Below, piece by piece: positions 1 through 8,443 of a stretch of 64,000 bases of DNA. Under the pieces are notes generated by a model. It made no database searches, had not been told where the DNA came from, and was given only the letters and a program-made list of their open reading frames with translations. The stretch lies in assembly GCF_028401415.2 (NCBI RefSeq), contig NZ_CP171821.2:1364001-1428000 (forward strand). The letters run 5' to 3'. Within the stretch, counting starts at the first letter, position 1; every line of letters begins with the position of its first letter. The position numbers were made by a program, and so were the translations under genes. The DNA is from Glaciecola sp028401415 (GTDB lineage Bacteria; Pseudomonadota; Gammaproteobacteria; Enterobacterales; Alteromonadaceae).

Positions 1-417
1 TGCTAGAATATCATTACCGTTGAACTGAGTATCAGACCCAATTCGCGATAGCTCTAATATAATTGCAGACACTTCCTTGTTTAAGGCTTCGCGATCTGCA
101 TCTGAGTTAATACCATTTTGTGCTTGAATTGCCAGCTGTCGCATTCGCTGTAAGCCATTGGTTGTTTCTGCCAACGCGCCCTCAGCTGTTTGTGCAAGTG
201 AAATACCGTCGCTTGCGTTACGAACCGCTTGATTCAAACCTTGAATCTGTGAGGTCATACGATCACTGATTTGAAGGCCTGCAGCATCGTCCGAAGCACG
301 ATTAATGCGTTGACCAGAAGAAAGCCTTTCAAAAGACTTGTTGAGTGCATTCGAAGAATCGAATAATTGACGCTGCGCATTAAGTGCAGACACATTTGTA
401 TTAACAAATACTGACAT
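1..417 (-). CDS. fliC: flagellin, 3' end cut by the window edge
   Basis: The N-terminal 139 codons of a flagellin, the filament subunit exported through the flagellar type III apparatus. The start MSVFVNTNVSALNAQR, then SFERLSSGQRINRASDDAAG and a D0/D1 coiled-coil helix, match the conserved flagellin N-terminal domain. The reading frame is open to base 1, so the variable middle and C-terminal domain lie outside the window. It is the last of at least four flagellin genes in one orientation and has its own sigma-28 promoter about 160 bp upstream. The start is ATG at 417, followed downstream on the plus strand by a purine-poor complement that reads as a GGAGG-like ribosome site. Which flagellin paralogue it is cannot be told. 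Confidence 0.95.
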   Translation of the reverse strand, partial: MSVFVNTNVSALNAQRQLFDSSNALNKSFERLSSGQRINRASDDAAGLQISDRMTSQIQGLNQAVRNASDGISLAQTAEGALAETTNGLQRMRQLAIQAQNGINSDADREALNKEVSAIILELSRIGSDTQFNGNDILA

Positions 418-574
418 ACTACCTCCATAAACCAGCGTTGCGTGAACGTTTTACATGGCGTTCGCTGGCTACTTTTCTTTTTAATTTTGATACTGGGTCA
501 CTACGCCAGTACCAAAAACCTCATATCGACAATACAAACTTAAATATTTTGGATGTATTGCCGCTCAACTAAGG

Positions 575-601
575 GTATCGGCCTGAACATCACAATCTTT
601 A
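575..601 (-). promoter_or_regulatory. sigma-28 (FliA) promoter of the partial flagellin gene
   Basis: On the minus strand the sequence reads TAAAGATT, 11 bases, GCCGATAC. This agrees almost perfectly with the FliA consensus TAAAGTTT-N11-GCCGATAA. The -10 box ends about 158 bp before the flagellin ATG, leaving a long 5' leader. The same architecture precedes two other flagellins and flgM in this window. Confidence 0.85.
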
Positions 602-1051
602 GAAAAATTCTTAAAAAAATTTGAAAAATATTTTAGTGATTGTTTTTGTTATATTTTTTATTAAATAAGGTTTTCTTTTTTATTGTGAACACAGAGATGT
701 GTTTAACAGTGGGTATAAAGAATTCGCGAAACAATCATGCTCACCACCTACAAAACCTAGCATGGCTACGCACTAGGCGAATACAATGCTGCTAAGACGC
801 AGGAAGCTAAGCTCAATGCCCTAAGGCTTGATAAGTTTTTCTCCAATCTTATAAAGCATTCTTAGACCAAAATTCCGATTCTGGCACATAATGTGCTTAG
901 TATTTTTCACAAATGTTGAAGCGATGTTTGTATCTTTATGTAGGCGCCATGAAAGGCAATATATAAATAGGACTCTAGCGGGTTGTGCGATTGAGCGACA
1001 AAGACTTGACGACAATTTGACGCATAGCCTTATTAAAGATAAACATCACCA
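602..1051. other. intergenic stretch between two flagellin genes, no gene supported
   Basis: AT-rich sequence between the sigma-28 promoter of the first flagellin and the terminator of the next. Short open frames exist on both strands (for example 891-1142 plus and 821-1015 minus). They overlap each other, have poor ribosome sites and show no recognisable protein character; the plus-strand one runs through the terminator hairpin. A GCAC-ATAAT-GTGC type palindrome occurs near 878-891. I see nothing else. Confidence 0.4.
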
Positions 1052-1086
1052 AAAGAAAAAAGGCCGAGCCATGGGGCGGCTCGGCC
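1052..1086 (-). terminator. rho-independent terminator downstream of flagellin 1286-2122
   Basis: A perfect 9-bp GC-rich stem (GGCCGAGCC with GGCTCGGCC, 7-base loop) at 1062-1086 is followed on the minus strand by TTTTTTCTTTT. It lies 200 bp beyond the stop of the flagellin ending at 1286, leaving a long 3' untranslated tail. Confidence 0.85.
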
Positions 1087-1285
1087 AACTTGCTCACGTT
1101 AGGAGTTGGAGCAAACTTTTCCGTCGACTGGCAGGATGGTAGAACGTAAGTACTGGCCTCTCAACCTATCCTACACTCTCAGTCTTGTTAGTCGACTTTT
1201 TACCTCTTACATACATTGTTCATTCGAACATTTTCTTTTTTAACATCCCTTGTTATCGTCAATCCTTGTTTATTCTCTTGCTCGC

Positions 1286-2122
1286 TTAACCTTGAAGAAG
1301 CGATAATGCCGCTTGCGGACGCTGATTCGCCTGCGACAAAATTGTAGTGCTCGCCTGCTGAATAATCTGCAGTTTTGTTAAGTTAGCGGTTTCAGCGGCA
1401 AAATCGGTGTCTTGAATACGACTTCTAGCCGCAGAGACATTTTCTGAGATGTTGCCAAGGTTTCTAATCGTCGACTGAAAACGGTTTTGTATTGCACCTA
1501 AGTCAGCACGCTTTGAATTGACGACTTGAATCGCATCATCAATTGCGGCAAGCGCTGTAGATGCCGCACCTGGCGTAGCGACTGAAAGCGCAGCTGCGCT
1601 TGCACCGAATAATCCTGATGTACCAAAGCCGTCAGCACGCGATACGTTTACACTGATGGTCTGACCCGCATTAGCACCAACCAAGAACCTTGACGAAAAT
1701 CCGCCTTGAAGCACATTTACGCCCCCAAACTGAGTGGTTTGCGCGATTCTGCTAATTTCTGATTTTAATGCCGACACTTCTTTTTGAAGCGCCGCCCTAT
1801 CTTCCACACTATTGATTCCGTTTTGGGATTGTATGGCTAGTGTTCTAATTCGTTGCAAGGAACTCGTAATTTCTGTCATCGCACCTTCAATAGTTTGTGA
1901 TAACGAAATTCCGTCGTTTGCATTTCTAACGGCTTGATCTAAGCCTTGAATTTGCGAGGTCATGCGGTCAGAAATCTGTAGACCCGCTGCGTCGTCTTTT
2001 GCACTGTTAATCCGCATACCGGATGAAAGGCGTTCAAAAGCCGTACTTAAATTGGTGTTGGTTTCATTAAGAAAACGACGGGCGCTTAGTGATGAAACAT
2101 TAGTATTGACAAATAAAGACAT
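1286..2122 (-). CDS. fliC: flagellin
   Basis: A complete 278-residue flagellin. The N-terminal domain (MSLFVNTNVSSLSARR, SSGMRINSAKDDAAGLQIS) and the C-terminal domain (RSRIQDTDFAAETANLTK, ending SQANQRPQAALSLLQG) are intact, and the middle is short, as in Vibrio/Alteromonas filament subunits. It is clearly diverged from the identical pair upstream (for example LNETNTN in place of LFNTSNS near residue 18), so it is a separate paralogue. The ATG is preceded by TTAGGAGATTGTT, a good ribosome site. No sigma-28 box lies within 150 bp; the nearest candidate is about 415 bp upstream. Confidence 0.96.
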   Translation of the reverse strand: MSLFVNTNVSSLSARRFLNETNTNLSTAFERLSSGMRINSAKDDAAGLQISDRMTSQIQGLDQAVRNANDGISLSQTIEGAMTEITSSLQRIRTLAIQSQNGINSVEDRAALQKEVSALKSEISRIAQTTQFGGVNVLQGGFSSRFLVGANAGQTISVNVSRADGFGTSGLFGASAAALSVATPGAASTALAAIDDAIQVVNSKRADLGAIQNRFQSTIRNLGNISENVSAARSRIQDTDFAAETANLTKLQIIQQASTTILSQANQRPQAALSLLQG

Positions 2123-2537
2123 AACAATCTCCTAACGATTTAAATAATAGAGCCTTTTTATTATATTTATTAAGGCGTTTTAAGTTATTGGCACATATAG
2201 TGCTTGTTAAAATGTGAATCATGGACTGATTCGTTCCATTAGCTGTTCACTACAGTTACTGGTGCATATATGCTGTAACAGAGCGAAAGCTCTTTGCTGA
2301 CTGACAGGTAAGATGTTCCAGACCTCATACCTCTCACTACCTCCTGGCGTCAAACCTGTCAGTTGGCAGTTCAGCGTATATTCTTCAACTTCCTTTGAAA
2401 TCTTGCTTGTTTCAGCAATCGCATCCTTCACAACACACAATTTAGTCGTTTGGTTTTTCTTATTATTAGCATATGAGCGTTGTTGCAAGGTCTAATTAAT
2501 CGTTATTATTATTGTGTATTTGCCTTGCTCAAATAAG

Positions 2538-2565
2538 GTATCGGACAGGCAGGGGAAAACCTTTA
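2538..2565 (-). promoter_or_regulatory. candidate sigma-28 promoter for flagellin 1286-2122
   Basis: The minus strand reads TAAAGGTT, 12 bases, TCCGATAC, one base longer in spacing than the other sigma-28 sites here and with a T in place of the first G of the -10 box. It is the only FliA-like site between this flagellin and the next gene, so it may drive the gene with a leader of about 400 nt. Confidence 0.5.
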
Positions 2566-2622
2566 GAATATTTTCTAAATAGATGGCAAGCACTGGTTAA
2601 GCGCATGTTTTTGATAGGAAAT

Positions 2623-2649
2623 ATTTGGCCAGGCAAGACCTGGCCAAAT
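2623..2649. repeat. perfect 11-bp stem-loop in flagellin intergenic region
   Basis: ATTTGGCCAGG and its exact reverse complement are separated by five bases. There is no strong T-run on either side, so terminator activity is uncertain. It lies about 105 bp beyond the stop of flagellin 2756-3577, in the direction of transcription. Confidence 0.5.
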
Positions 2650-2742
2650 GCCTTATTTAGAGAGTTGGCAGACTCTTTTGCTGTTTGGCTGGTGAAAACA
2701 AGCTACTACCTCCTGGCTTCATTCCCCAAACAGAGGGTTTCT

Positions 2743-2769
2743 AGCTTCTAGGTGATTATCCTAGAAGCT
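2743..2769 (-). terminator. hairpin overlapping the stop codon of flagellin 2756-3577
   Basis: The last codons and stop of the flagellin form one arm of a perfect 10-bp inverted repeat (AGCTTCTAGG and CCTAGAAGCT) with a 7-base loop. The tail AGAAACCC is not T-rich, so this may be an mRNA 3'-end stabiliser rather than a classic terminator. Confidence 0.45.
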
Positions 2770-3577
2770 GAAGCGCTGACTGCGGACGCTGATTTGCCTG
2801 AGACAAAATCGTTGTGCTCGCCTGCTGTAGAATCTGCTGCTGAGTTAAATTAGCTGTTTCTTGTGCAAAGTCAGTATCACGGATTTGTGAGCGGGCATTT
2901 GACATGTTCTCTGCAACGTTCGATAGATTACGAATAGTTGACTGGAAACGGTTAGTCAGTGCACCTAAGTCTGCGCGTGTACCACCGATGGCCGAAATAG
3001 CACCATCAATCGCTGAAAGTGCAACAGAAGCACCTGCAACCGTTGAAATACTTAAGGCACCAATTAGACTAGAGGCACCAAAGCCTCCTGCGCGTGATAA
3101 GTTAACCGAAATATTTTGATTGGCGTTTGCACCTACCAAAAACGCTGCTGAAAAACCACCTGATAGCAAATCAACACCATTAAATTGGGTGTCTGATGCA
3201 ATGCGTGAAATTTCAAATTTAAGCGCCGATACTTCCTTTTGAAGTGCAATGCGGTCTTCATCTGAATTAATACCGTTTTGCGATTGGACGGCTAGCTGAC
3301 GAATACGCTGAAGTGCGTTTGTTGTTTCAGACAACGCGCCTTCTGCAGTTTGCGATAGTGAAATCGCATCATTTGCATTACGCACAGCTTGATTCAAACC
3401 ATTGATTTGAGTGGTCATGCGATCTGTAATTTGAAGACCAGCTGCATCGTCTGCTGCTCGGTTAATTCGCATACCAGATGATAAACGTTCAAATGACGTA
3501 TTTAGTGAATTAGATGTATTAAATAACTGACGTTGGGCGTTTAAGCTTGAAACGTTAGTATTGACGAACATAGACAT
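2756..3577 (-). CDS. fliC: flagellin, downstream copy of an identical pair
   Basis: A 273-residue flagellin with intact N-terminal (MSMFVNTNVSSLNAQRQLF) and C-terminal (SQANQRPQSALQLLG) D0/D1 domains. The protein is identical to that encoded at 3801-4622, and the coding DNA also looks identical on inspection. Only the few bases just before the ATG and the promoter region differ. It has its own sigma-28 promoter (3705-3731) and a hairpin at the stop codon, so it is an independent transcription unit. The duplication is either recent or kept homogeneous by gene conversion. Confidence 0.97.
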   Translation of the reverse strand: MSMFVNTNVSSLNAQRQLFNTSNSLNTSFERLSSGMRINRAADDAAGLQITDRMTTQINGLNQAVRNANDAISLSQTAEGALSETTNALQRIRQLAVQSQNGINSDEDRIALQKEVSALKFEISRIASDTQFNGVDLLSGGFSAAFLVGANANQNISVNLSRAGGFGASSLIGALSISTVAGASVALSAIDGAISAIGGTRADLGALTNRFQSTIRNLSNVAENMSNARSQIRDTDFAQETANLTQQQILQQASTTILSQANQRPQSALQLLG

Positions 3578-3704
3578 GGGTGTCTCCTACTACTCTCAGT
3601 CCAGCGCTTGCTGGCAGCCGGACCAATTCCGGTATTCTGTTACAAATGGCAGAACATTACTTTTCATCAATAGAAAAGTTCATGTACTGGCTCTCTCAAA
3701 TACT

Positions 3705-3731
3705 GTATCGACCGTGTAAAAAAACTCTTTA
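3705..3731 (-). promoter_or_regulatory. sigma-28 promoter of flagellin 2756-3577
   Basis: The minus strand reads TAAAGAGT, 11 bases, GTCGATAC. The -10 box lies about 128 bp before the ATG. It is the duplicated, partly diverged counterpart of the site at 4750-4776. Confidence 0.8.
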
Positions 3732-3752
3732 AAGAAATTTGCCACTAAAACT

Positions 3753-3782
3753 AAAAAAGCGGCAAATAACTGCCGCTTTTTT
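3753..3782 (-). terminator. rho-independent terminator of flagellin 3801-4622
   Basis: AAAAAAGCGGCA, a 6-base loop, then TGCCGCTTTTTT form a 12-bp stem flanked by A and T runs, so it can work in both directions. It sits 18 bp past the stop of the flagellin at 3801-4622 and just upstream of the promoter of the next flagellin. Its core is repeated at 4800-4825. Confidence 0.85.
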
Positions 3783-3800
3783 GATTATAACTTGAAGCGA

Positions 3801-4622
3801 TTAACCGAGAAGCTGAAGCGCTGACTGCGGACGCTGATTTGCCTGAGACAAAATCGTTGTGCTCGCCTGCTGTAGAATCTGCTGCTGAGTTAAATTAGCT
3901 GTTTCTTGTGCAAAGTCAGTATCACGGATTTGTGAGCGGGCATTTGACATGTTCTCTGCAACGTTCGATAGATTACGAATAGTTGACTGGAAACGGTTAG
4001 TCAGTGCACCTAAGTCTGCGCGTGTACCACCGATGGCCGAAATAGCACCATCAATCGCTGAAAGTGCAACAGAAGCACCTGCAACCGTTGAAATACTTAA
4101 GGCACCAATTAGACTAGAGGCACCAAAGCCTCCTGCGCGTGATAAGTTAACCGAAATATTTTGATTGGCGTTTGCACCTACCAAAAACGCTGCTGAAAAA
4201 CCACCTGATAGCAAATCAACACCATTAAATTGGGTGTCTGATGCAATGCGTGAAATTTCAAATTTAAGCGCCGATACTTCCTTTTGAAGTGCAATGCGGT
4301 CTTCATCTGAATTAATACCGTTTTGCGATTGGACGGCTAGCTGACGAATACGCTGAAGTGCGTTTGTTGTTTCAGACAACGCGCCTTCTGCAGTTTGCGA
4401 TAGTGAAATCGCATCATTTGCATTACGCACAGCTTGATTCAAACCATTGATTTGAGTGGTCATGCGATCTGTAATTTGAAGACCAGCTGCATCGTCTGCT
4501 GCTCGGTTAATTCGCATACCAGATGATAAACGTTCAAATGACGTATTTAGTGAATTAGATGTATTAAATAACTGACGTTGGGCGTTTAAGCTTGAAACGT
4601 TAGTATTGACGAACATAGACAT
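3801..4622 (-). CDS. fliC: flagellin, upstream copy of an identical pair
   Basis: A 273-residue flagellin identical in protein sequence to the one at 2756-3577. It shows the usual SFERLSSGMRIN motif, a variable domain with VLVGANANQ-like features (read as FLVGANANQNISVN), and the C-terminal ARSQIRDTDFAQETANLT segment. The sigma-28 promoter is at 4750-4776 and a strong terminator lies just beyond the stop. It is the flagellin closest to flgL, the usual position for the first filament gene in this order. Confidence 0.97.
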   Translation of the reverse strand: MSMFVNTNVSSLNAQRQLFNTSNSLNTSFERLSSGMRINRAADDAAGLQITDRMTTQINGLNQAVRNANDAISLSQTAEGALSETTNALQRIRQLAVQSQNGINSDEDRIALQKEVSALKFEISRIASDTQFNGVDLLSGGFSAAFLVGANANQNISVNLSRAGGFGASSLIGALSISTVAGASVALSAIDGAISAIGGTRADLGALTNRFQSTIRNLSNVAENMSNARSQIRDTDFAQETANLTQQQILQQASTTILSQANQRPQSALQLLG

Positions 4623-4749
4623 AAGTCTCTCCTACTACTCTCAGTCCAGCGCTTGCTGGCAGCCGGACCAATTCCGGTATTCTGTTACAAATGGCAGAAC
4701 ATTACTTTTCATCAATGAAAAAGTACGTGTACTGGCTCTCTCGAAGTTT

Positions 4750-4776
4750 GTATCGACGATGTAGAAGATCTCTTTA
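4750..4776 (-). promoter_or_regulatory. sigma-28 promoter of flagellin 3801-4622
   Basis: The minus strand reads TAAAGAGA, 11 bases, GTCGATAC, at the same distance from the ATG as in the duplicate unit (about 128 bp). Confidence 0.8.
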
Positions 4777-4799
4777 ACCAAATTTGATTAAAAAATGAC

Positions 4800-4825
4800 A
4801 AAAGCGGCAAACTTTTGCCGCTTTT
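4800..4825 (-). terminator. rho-independent terminator downstream of flgL
   Basis: A perfect 11-bp stem, AAAAGCGGCAA and TTGCCGCTTTT with a 4-base loop, is flanked by T-rich sequence on the minus strand. It closes the flgF-flgL transcript 140 bp past the flgL stop, just upstream of the next sigma-28 promoter. The rest of 4623-4963 shows nothing else. Confidence 0.8.
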
Positions 4826-4963
4826 AAAAAATGAACTTTGTTTGGAGCACTTTAGGAATGGGCTTTATCTGTGTTTAGAAACCATTATTTAAGGAGGAAA
4901 AAAATCTTAAATAGTTTTGTGAGACGCCCAATTAGTGACGTTTTGGGCGCTTCAGCTTTTGAC

Positions 4964-6187
4964 TTAAATGTAATTGAACAAAGATAGATTTGCGATACGA
5001 GGAAAACTTGCAAAGGCTGCTTCCAATGCTGTTTCTTGACGCGCAAAATCTGAAGATGCTTGCGCATAATCCACATCTTGGATTGCGGAACGCGTTTGGC
5101 TTACCGTTACCTCACTGTCTAGCAAGGCGCTATTTACGGACTGAGCAATGTTCAAACGCGCGCCAATAGAAGAGCTCTCCCGAGACATTTTGCTCAAGCC
5201 ATTATCAATGCCAACTATTGTATCTTCGATGATAGAGGCAAACTCTCCATCACTCAGTGTCTCATCGTTGAGGGCTTGCGCCATCTTGTGAAGGGTTTCT
5301 GCCATATTGTTTTTTTCAGGACGATTCAAGTCCAAGCGCACCGAACCGCCAAGTGTGCCGATAATGTTAAGCTCGATACCATTAAAACGGATGTTTTCGC
5401 CCGATGAAAAAGCAATAGTGTCGATATCTGCGCCTGTCGCTACATGGGTCACGGTGATTTCATCTAAGGCCGTGATCCTCAAATCATAAAGATTATTACT
5501 TGGATTAAGGGGATCAAAGTTATCTTGATGAAAATCATCAAAACTGCGCTGATCCTCAATTTCTGCTTTATTTAGGGCGACACCGGGCACCGCGACGACT
5601 GAAAAGTTAAGTCGAGCGTTAACATCCTCAAACAATGATTTGCCGGAGCTTGTCGTTTGAATGCTAACGCTGTCAGAAATTTGTACTCGATTGGTACCAT
5701 CGTCTCCCATAAAACGAACCGGGTTGTCATCATTGGCTGGATTAAACTCAAAGGCCTGCTTTTCAGACTGATAACCGGCAAAAATGAAATCTCCGGTGGC
5801 ATTTTGGGTATTCATTAAGTCGACGACTTGATTACGCAACTGCTCAATCTCAGACGCAATGGCCTTTCGGTCGTCTTGCGAAAAAATCCCGTTGCCTGAT
5901 TGTATCGTTAACACTCTCGCTCGATTCATCGCATCAGTTATGCTGCGCAGTGATGTTTCCTGCAACTCTAGGTTGCTGGTTGCCATGCTTATGTTGCGTT
6001 GATACTGCTCATTTTTGTTTAATTCTTCGGTTAAGCGAACAACTTGCGCAGCACCAACCGGGTCATCCGAAGGTTTCAGTATTCTTTTGCCACTTGCTAA
6101 CTGACTTTGTAAATCAGACAGTTCACCTTGACTTGTGTTGATAGCACGAAGATTTTGGTCGAATATTAAATTGGTGGTCACTCTCAT
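4964..6187 (-). CDS. flgL: flagellar hook-filament junction protein FlgL (HAP3)
   Basis: FlgL joins the hook, through FlgK, to the flagellin filament. The N-terminus MRVTTNLIFDQNLRAI, followed by QLASGKRILKPSDDPVGA, is the flagellin-like HAP3 signature, and the C-terminus (SRSAIQDVDYAQASSDF-like segment) is the matching D0 helix. The length of 407 residues suits the family. An in-frame TTG lies 12 bases earlier, but ATG at 6187 has GGGAA at the right distance and gives the conserved MR start. It follows flgK by 59 bp as the last gene of the flgF-flgL unit. Confidence 0.95.
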   Translation of the reverse strand: MRVTTNLIFDQNLRAINTSQGELSDLQSQLASGKRILKPSDDPVGAAQVVRLTEELNKNEQYQRNISMATSNLELQETSLRSITDAMNRARVLTIQSGNGIFSQDDRKAIASEIEQLRNQVVDLMNTQNATGDFIFAGYQSEKQAFEFNPANDDNPVRFMGDDGTNRVQISDSVSIQTTSSGKSLFEDVNARLNFSVVAVPGVALNKAEIEDQRSFDDFHQDNFDPLNPSNNLYDLRITALDEITVTHVATGADIDTIAFSSGENIRFNGIELNIIGTLGGSVRLDLNRPEKNNMAETLHKMAQALNDETLSDGEFASIIEDTIVGIDNGLSKMSRESSSIGARLNIAQSVNSALLDSEVTVSQTRSAIQDVDYAQASSDFARQETALEAAFASFPRIANLSLFNYI

Positions 6188-6246
6188 ACTACTTCCCAAT
6201 AGTCTAGTTTTCTGAGTACGCTAATAAATAAATGGCAATAATTCAT

Positions 6247-8400
6247 CTACCGAGTTACTGCCAATATTGTGTCAAACATTTCTCGTGCAGAAGTAAGAAT
6301 TTGCGCAGCCGCTGCATATGACTGTTGAAACTGAATTAAATTTGCCGCTTCTTCATCTAAACTCACGCCAGCGGTTGATTCGAACCATTCAGAGGATTGC
6401 ACTTCCATTACCTTCGCTGCTTCAAGACTCACGCTGGCATTCGCTGTCGCCGAACCAACAAACCCAACTAGTGAAGAATAAGCTTCGTTAAATGTCGTTT
6501 TGTTTGTATTACTTGCATTGCCCTGGCGCACTGAATCTTGTTGCTGTAAATTAGCAAACTCAAGGGCGTTGCGGTTATCATTTATACCATCGGTATTAAA
6601 ACTAACGGTAAAGGTATCGCCCGGTTTGGGCTCTCCTTGAAGAGAAAAATCGTATCCTGGGTAGTCACTTAAGGCGGCAAACTCTGCAGGCCATGGAGGA
6701 CTTCCTCCACCTTTTGCTTTACTAAGTAAGTCATTTAAGTCCGTCACGCCGCTCACGGTCGTTATGATATTTGCCGGAACACTATTGTCTAAAACCTCGT
6801 AACTATCAGGAGCGGTAAATCTTACCGAAACCGGCGCGCCAAAAAGTGGGGACGGGGATGCAGCGAGTGTGTGCAAGCCCCCTGCTCCATCAAATGCGGA
6901 GCCACCTGAGCCAACGAAGCCCACGTCAACGTTCGTATTCGTAGAGAGGGTCGCGACCAGAGTTGCGTCACCTAAGTTTTGTCCACCGCTGTCTACGCGA
7001 ATGGGTTTTGCAAATGCCCAATCTTCCGCTCGCGTGGTTGCCATGCTTAGGTTCGCTGCTGCGAAACGCGTAGGTTGAATTAAAAATTTATCTCCTACAC
7101 TGTAGGCTGCGCCGCTCGCGAACTCTAGTTGGATACCACCTATCGTTGCGTTGAATACACCGCGCCCTGCCCGCACCGTTTGCACTTGAGTAATCGGGTC
7201 GCCGCTTGCATCAAGTTGTGGTCGTCCATCGCTTTTTACTGTGGCAACTTCAATATCAAAGGTAGCGGGACTGCCAGAAGGTGCCGTCAAAATCGTAATA
7301 TCAAAGTCATTGTTAGTGACTTCATCACCTGCGCCTGAAGATATTCGTCCGGCTACATGCAGCGACAAGTCGCTATTTTGCGGATAGTTTATTGCGCTAA
7401 AACTTGGAATGTTGAAGATGTCACCACCAATCTGTTGATCGATGTCCATGCCTCGCCGATTTTGCGTATTCACCGCATCTGCAAGAGCAATAGTCAGCTT
7501 GCCCAAATCGCGTTGGGCTGGTTCTAGGACTTGCTCACGATATTGGAACAAACCGCCCAGCCCACCACCTAAATTTTCTTCAAGTACATTGATTGTCGCA
7601 TCGCCTTTGGTGGGCGACCGAAAATCCGTTCTAAGGGTCAACTGACGATTAGTAAAGTCAGGCTCGCCGCCAACCGCAAAAACGTTGAAACTTCCGTCCG
7701 CCATTACCAAAGACTCTCCGGTCTTTAAGTTAACTGTCAGCCCTTGGTCGCCGTTTGGACTGTTACGAATTTCTACTTCGACGATACGCGAAAGCTCCAA
7801 TATAGCTTGATCGCGCTGATTTAAAAGTTTGGTTGGCGTATCGACAACAGACGACCCCACCGCAACCTGCACAGCTTCGTTTAAGTCACCAATTTGTTGG
7901 ATGAGTGAATTCGCTCTATCTACCGATTGCTGAATTTGAAGTTCCGCCTCTTCTTCCTTAGCTTTCATAAAATCGCCAAGTTGCGTAATGCGATTCATCA
8001 TTCCCTGAGCTTGCCCCATTATGGCATCTCGAGCAGGCATAGACGTGGGGTCGTCAGCAGCAGTTTGAATGGCCGAGAAAAAACTCGTCATGGCACCCGC
8101 TATGCTATTTGCCTCGCTAGCGAGCACCTGATCTAGACCCTTTACACGGTCATAAAATGCTTGGGATTCACCTACCAATGAGGTATCACGGCGTAATTGA
8201 TTTTGTGCAAACACGTCAAACACCCGATCGGTAAAACCAAAATCTACCCCGCCATTCAGGCGGCTAGTGAACTCTGTTCGCTCTCGTATATAGCCTTCGC
8301 TATTGACGTTTGCGATATTGTTACTTGTGGTGTTTAGTAACCTGTTGCTGGCGTTTATTCCCGTTTTAGAAAGGGTAAACAAATCGGCATTTCTGATCAT
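6247..8400 (-). CDS. flgK: flagellar hook-associated protein FlgK (HAP1)
   Basis: FlgK is the first junction protein at the hook tip. The start, MIRNADLFTLSKTGINASNR with SNNIANVNSEGY, is the conserved flagellar rod/hook/HAP N-terminal motif. The C-terminus, SLDEEAANLIQFQQSYAAAA, is the conserved HAP1 end. At 717 residues it is longer than the enterobacterial protein, the extra length lying in the middle D2/D3 region, as is common in marine Alteromonadales. It sits between flgJ and flgL with a 43-bp gap. Confidence 0.96.
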   Translation of the reverse strand: MIRNADLFTLSKTGINASNRLLNTTSNNIANVNSEGYIRERTEFTSRLNGGVDFGFTDRVFDVFAQNQLRRDTSLVGESQAFYDRVKGLDQVLASEANSIAGAMTSFFSAIQTAADDPTSMPARDAIMGQAQGMMNRITQLGDFMKAKEEEAELQIQQSVDRANSLIQQIGDLNEAVQVAVGSSVVDTPTKLLNQRDQAILELSRIVEVEIRNSPNGDQGLTVNLKTGESLVMADGSFNVFAVGGEPDFTNRQLTLRTDFRSPTKGDATINVLEENLGGGLGGLFQYREQVLEPAQRDLGKLTIALADAVNTQNRRGMDIDQQIGGDIFNIPSFSAINYPQNSDLSLHVAGRISSGAGDEVTNNDFDITILTAPSGSPATFDIEVATVKSDGRPQLDASGDPITQVQTVRAGRGVFNATIGGIQLEFASGAAYSVGDKFLIQPTRFAAANLSMATTRAEDWAFAKPIRVDSGGQNLGDATLVATLSTNTNVDVGFVGSGGSAFDGAGGLHTLAASPSPLFGAPVSVRFTAPDSYEVLDNSVPANIITTVSGVTDLNDLLSKAKGGGSPPWPAEFAALSDYPGYDFSLQGEPKPGDTFTVSFNTDGINDNRNALEFANLQQQDSVRQGNASNTNKTTFNEAYSSLVGFVGSATANASVSLEAAKVMEVQSSEWFESTAGVSLDEEAANLIQFQQSYAAAAQILTSAREMFDTILAVTR

Positions 8401-8443
8401 ATCGGTTTTCCACTCACTTGGGATGTTTGATTAAACCCTTGCA

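Larger units (their letters stand above)
2123..2755. other. 633-bp interval between flagellin genes
   Basis: This interval holds a candidate sigma-28 promoter (2538-2565), a perfect 11-bp hairpin (2623-2649) and the terminator of the flagellin to its right. A minus-strand frame of 89 codons (2219-2488) could be transcribed from that promoter ahead of the flagellin, but it needs a TTG start, has no good ribosome site and resembles nothing I know. I do not call it a gene. The palindrome GCAC-ATATA-GTGC at about 2189-2201 resembles one near 880. Confidence 0.4.
2756..4825. repeat. tandem duplication unit of about 1.05 kb (flagellin plus promoter plus terminator)
   Basis: Two head-to-tail units share the flagellin coding sequence, about 130 bp of 5' leader, the sigma-28 promoter and a GCGGCA-TTGCCGC terminator. 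The offset is 1045 bp for the coding sequences and promoters and 1047 bp for the terminators. The coding parts look identical, while the leader, promoter spacer and terminator loops carry several differences. This pattern suggests gene conversion restricted to the coding sequence. Confidence 0.85.

Noticed and set aside
891..1142. 83-codon plus-strand open frame near the first flagellin
   Set aside because: It overlaps an opposite-strand frame, runs through a strong terminator hairpin and has no recognisable protein character or ribosome site.
2756..4622. Assembly artefact as the cause of the identical flagellin pair
   Set aside because: The flanks, promoters and terminators differ at several bases between the two units, which a mis-assembled single copy would not show, though reads were not seen.
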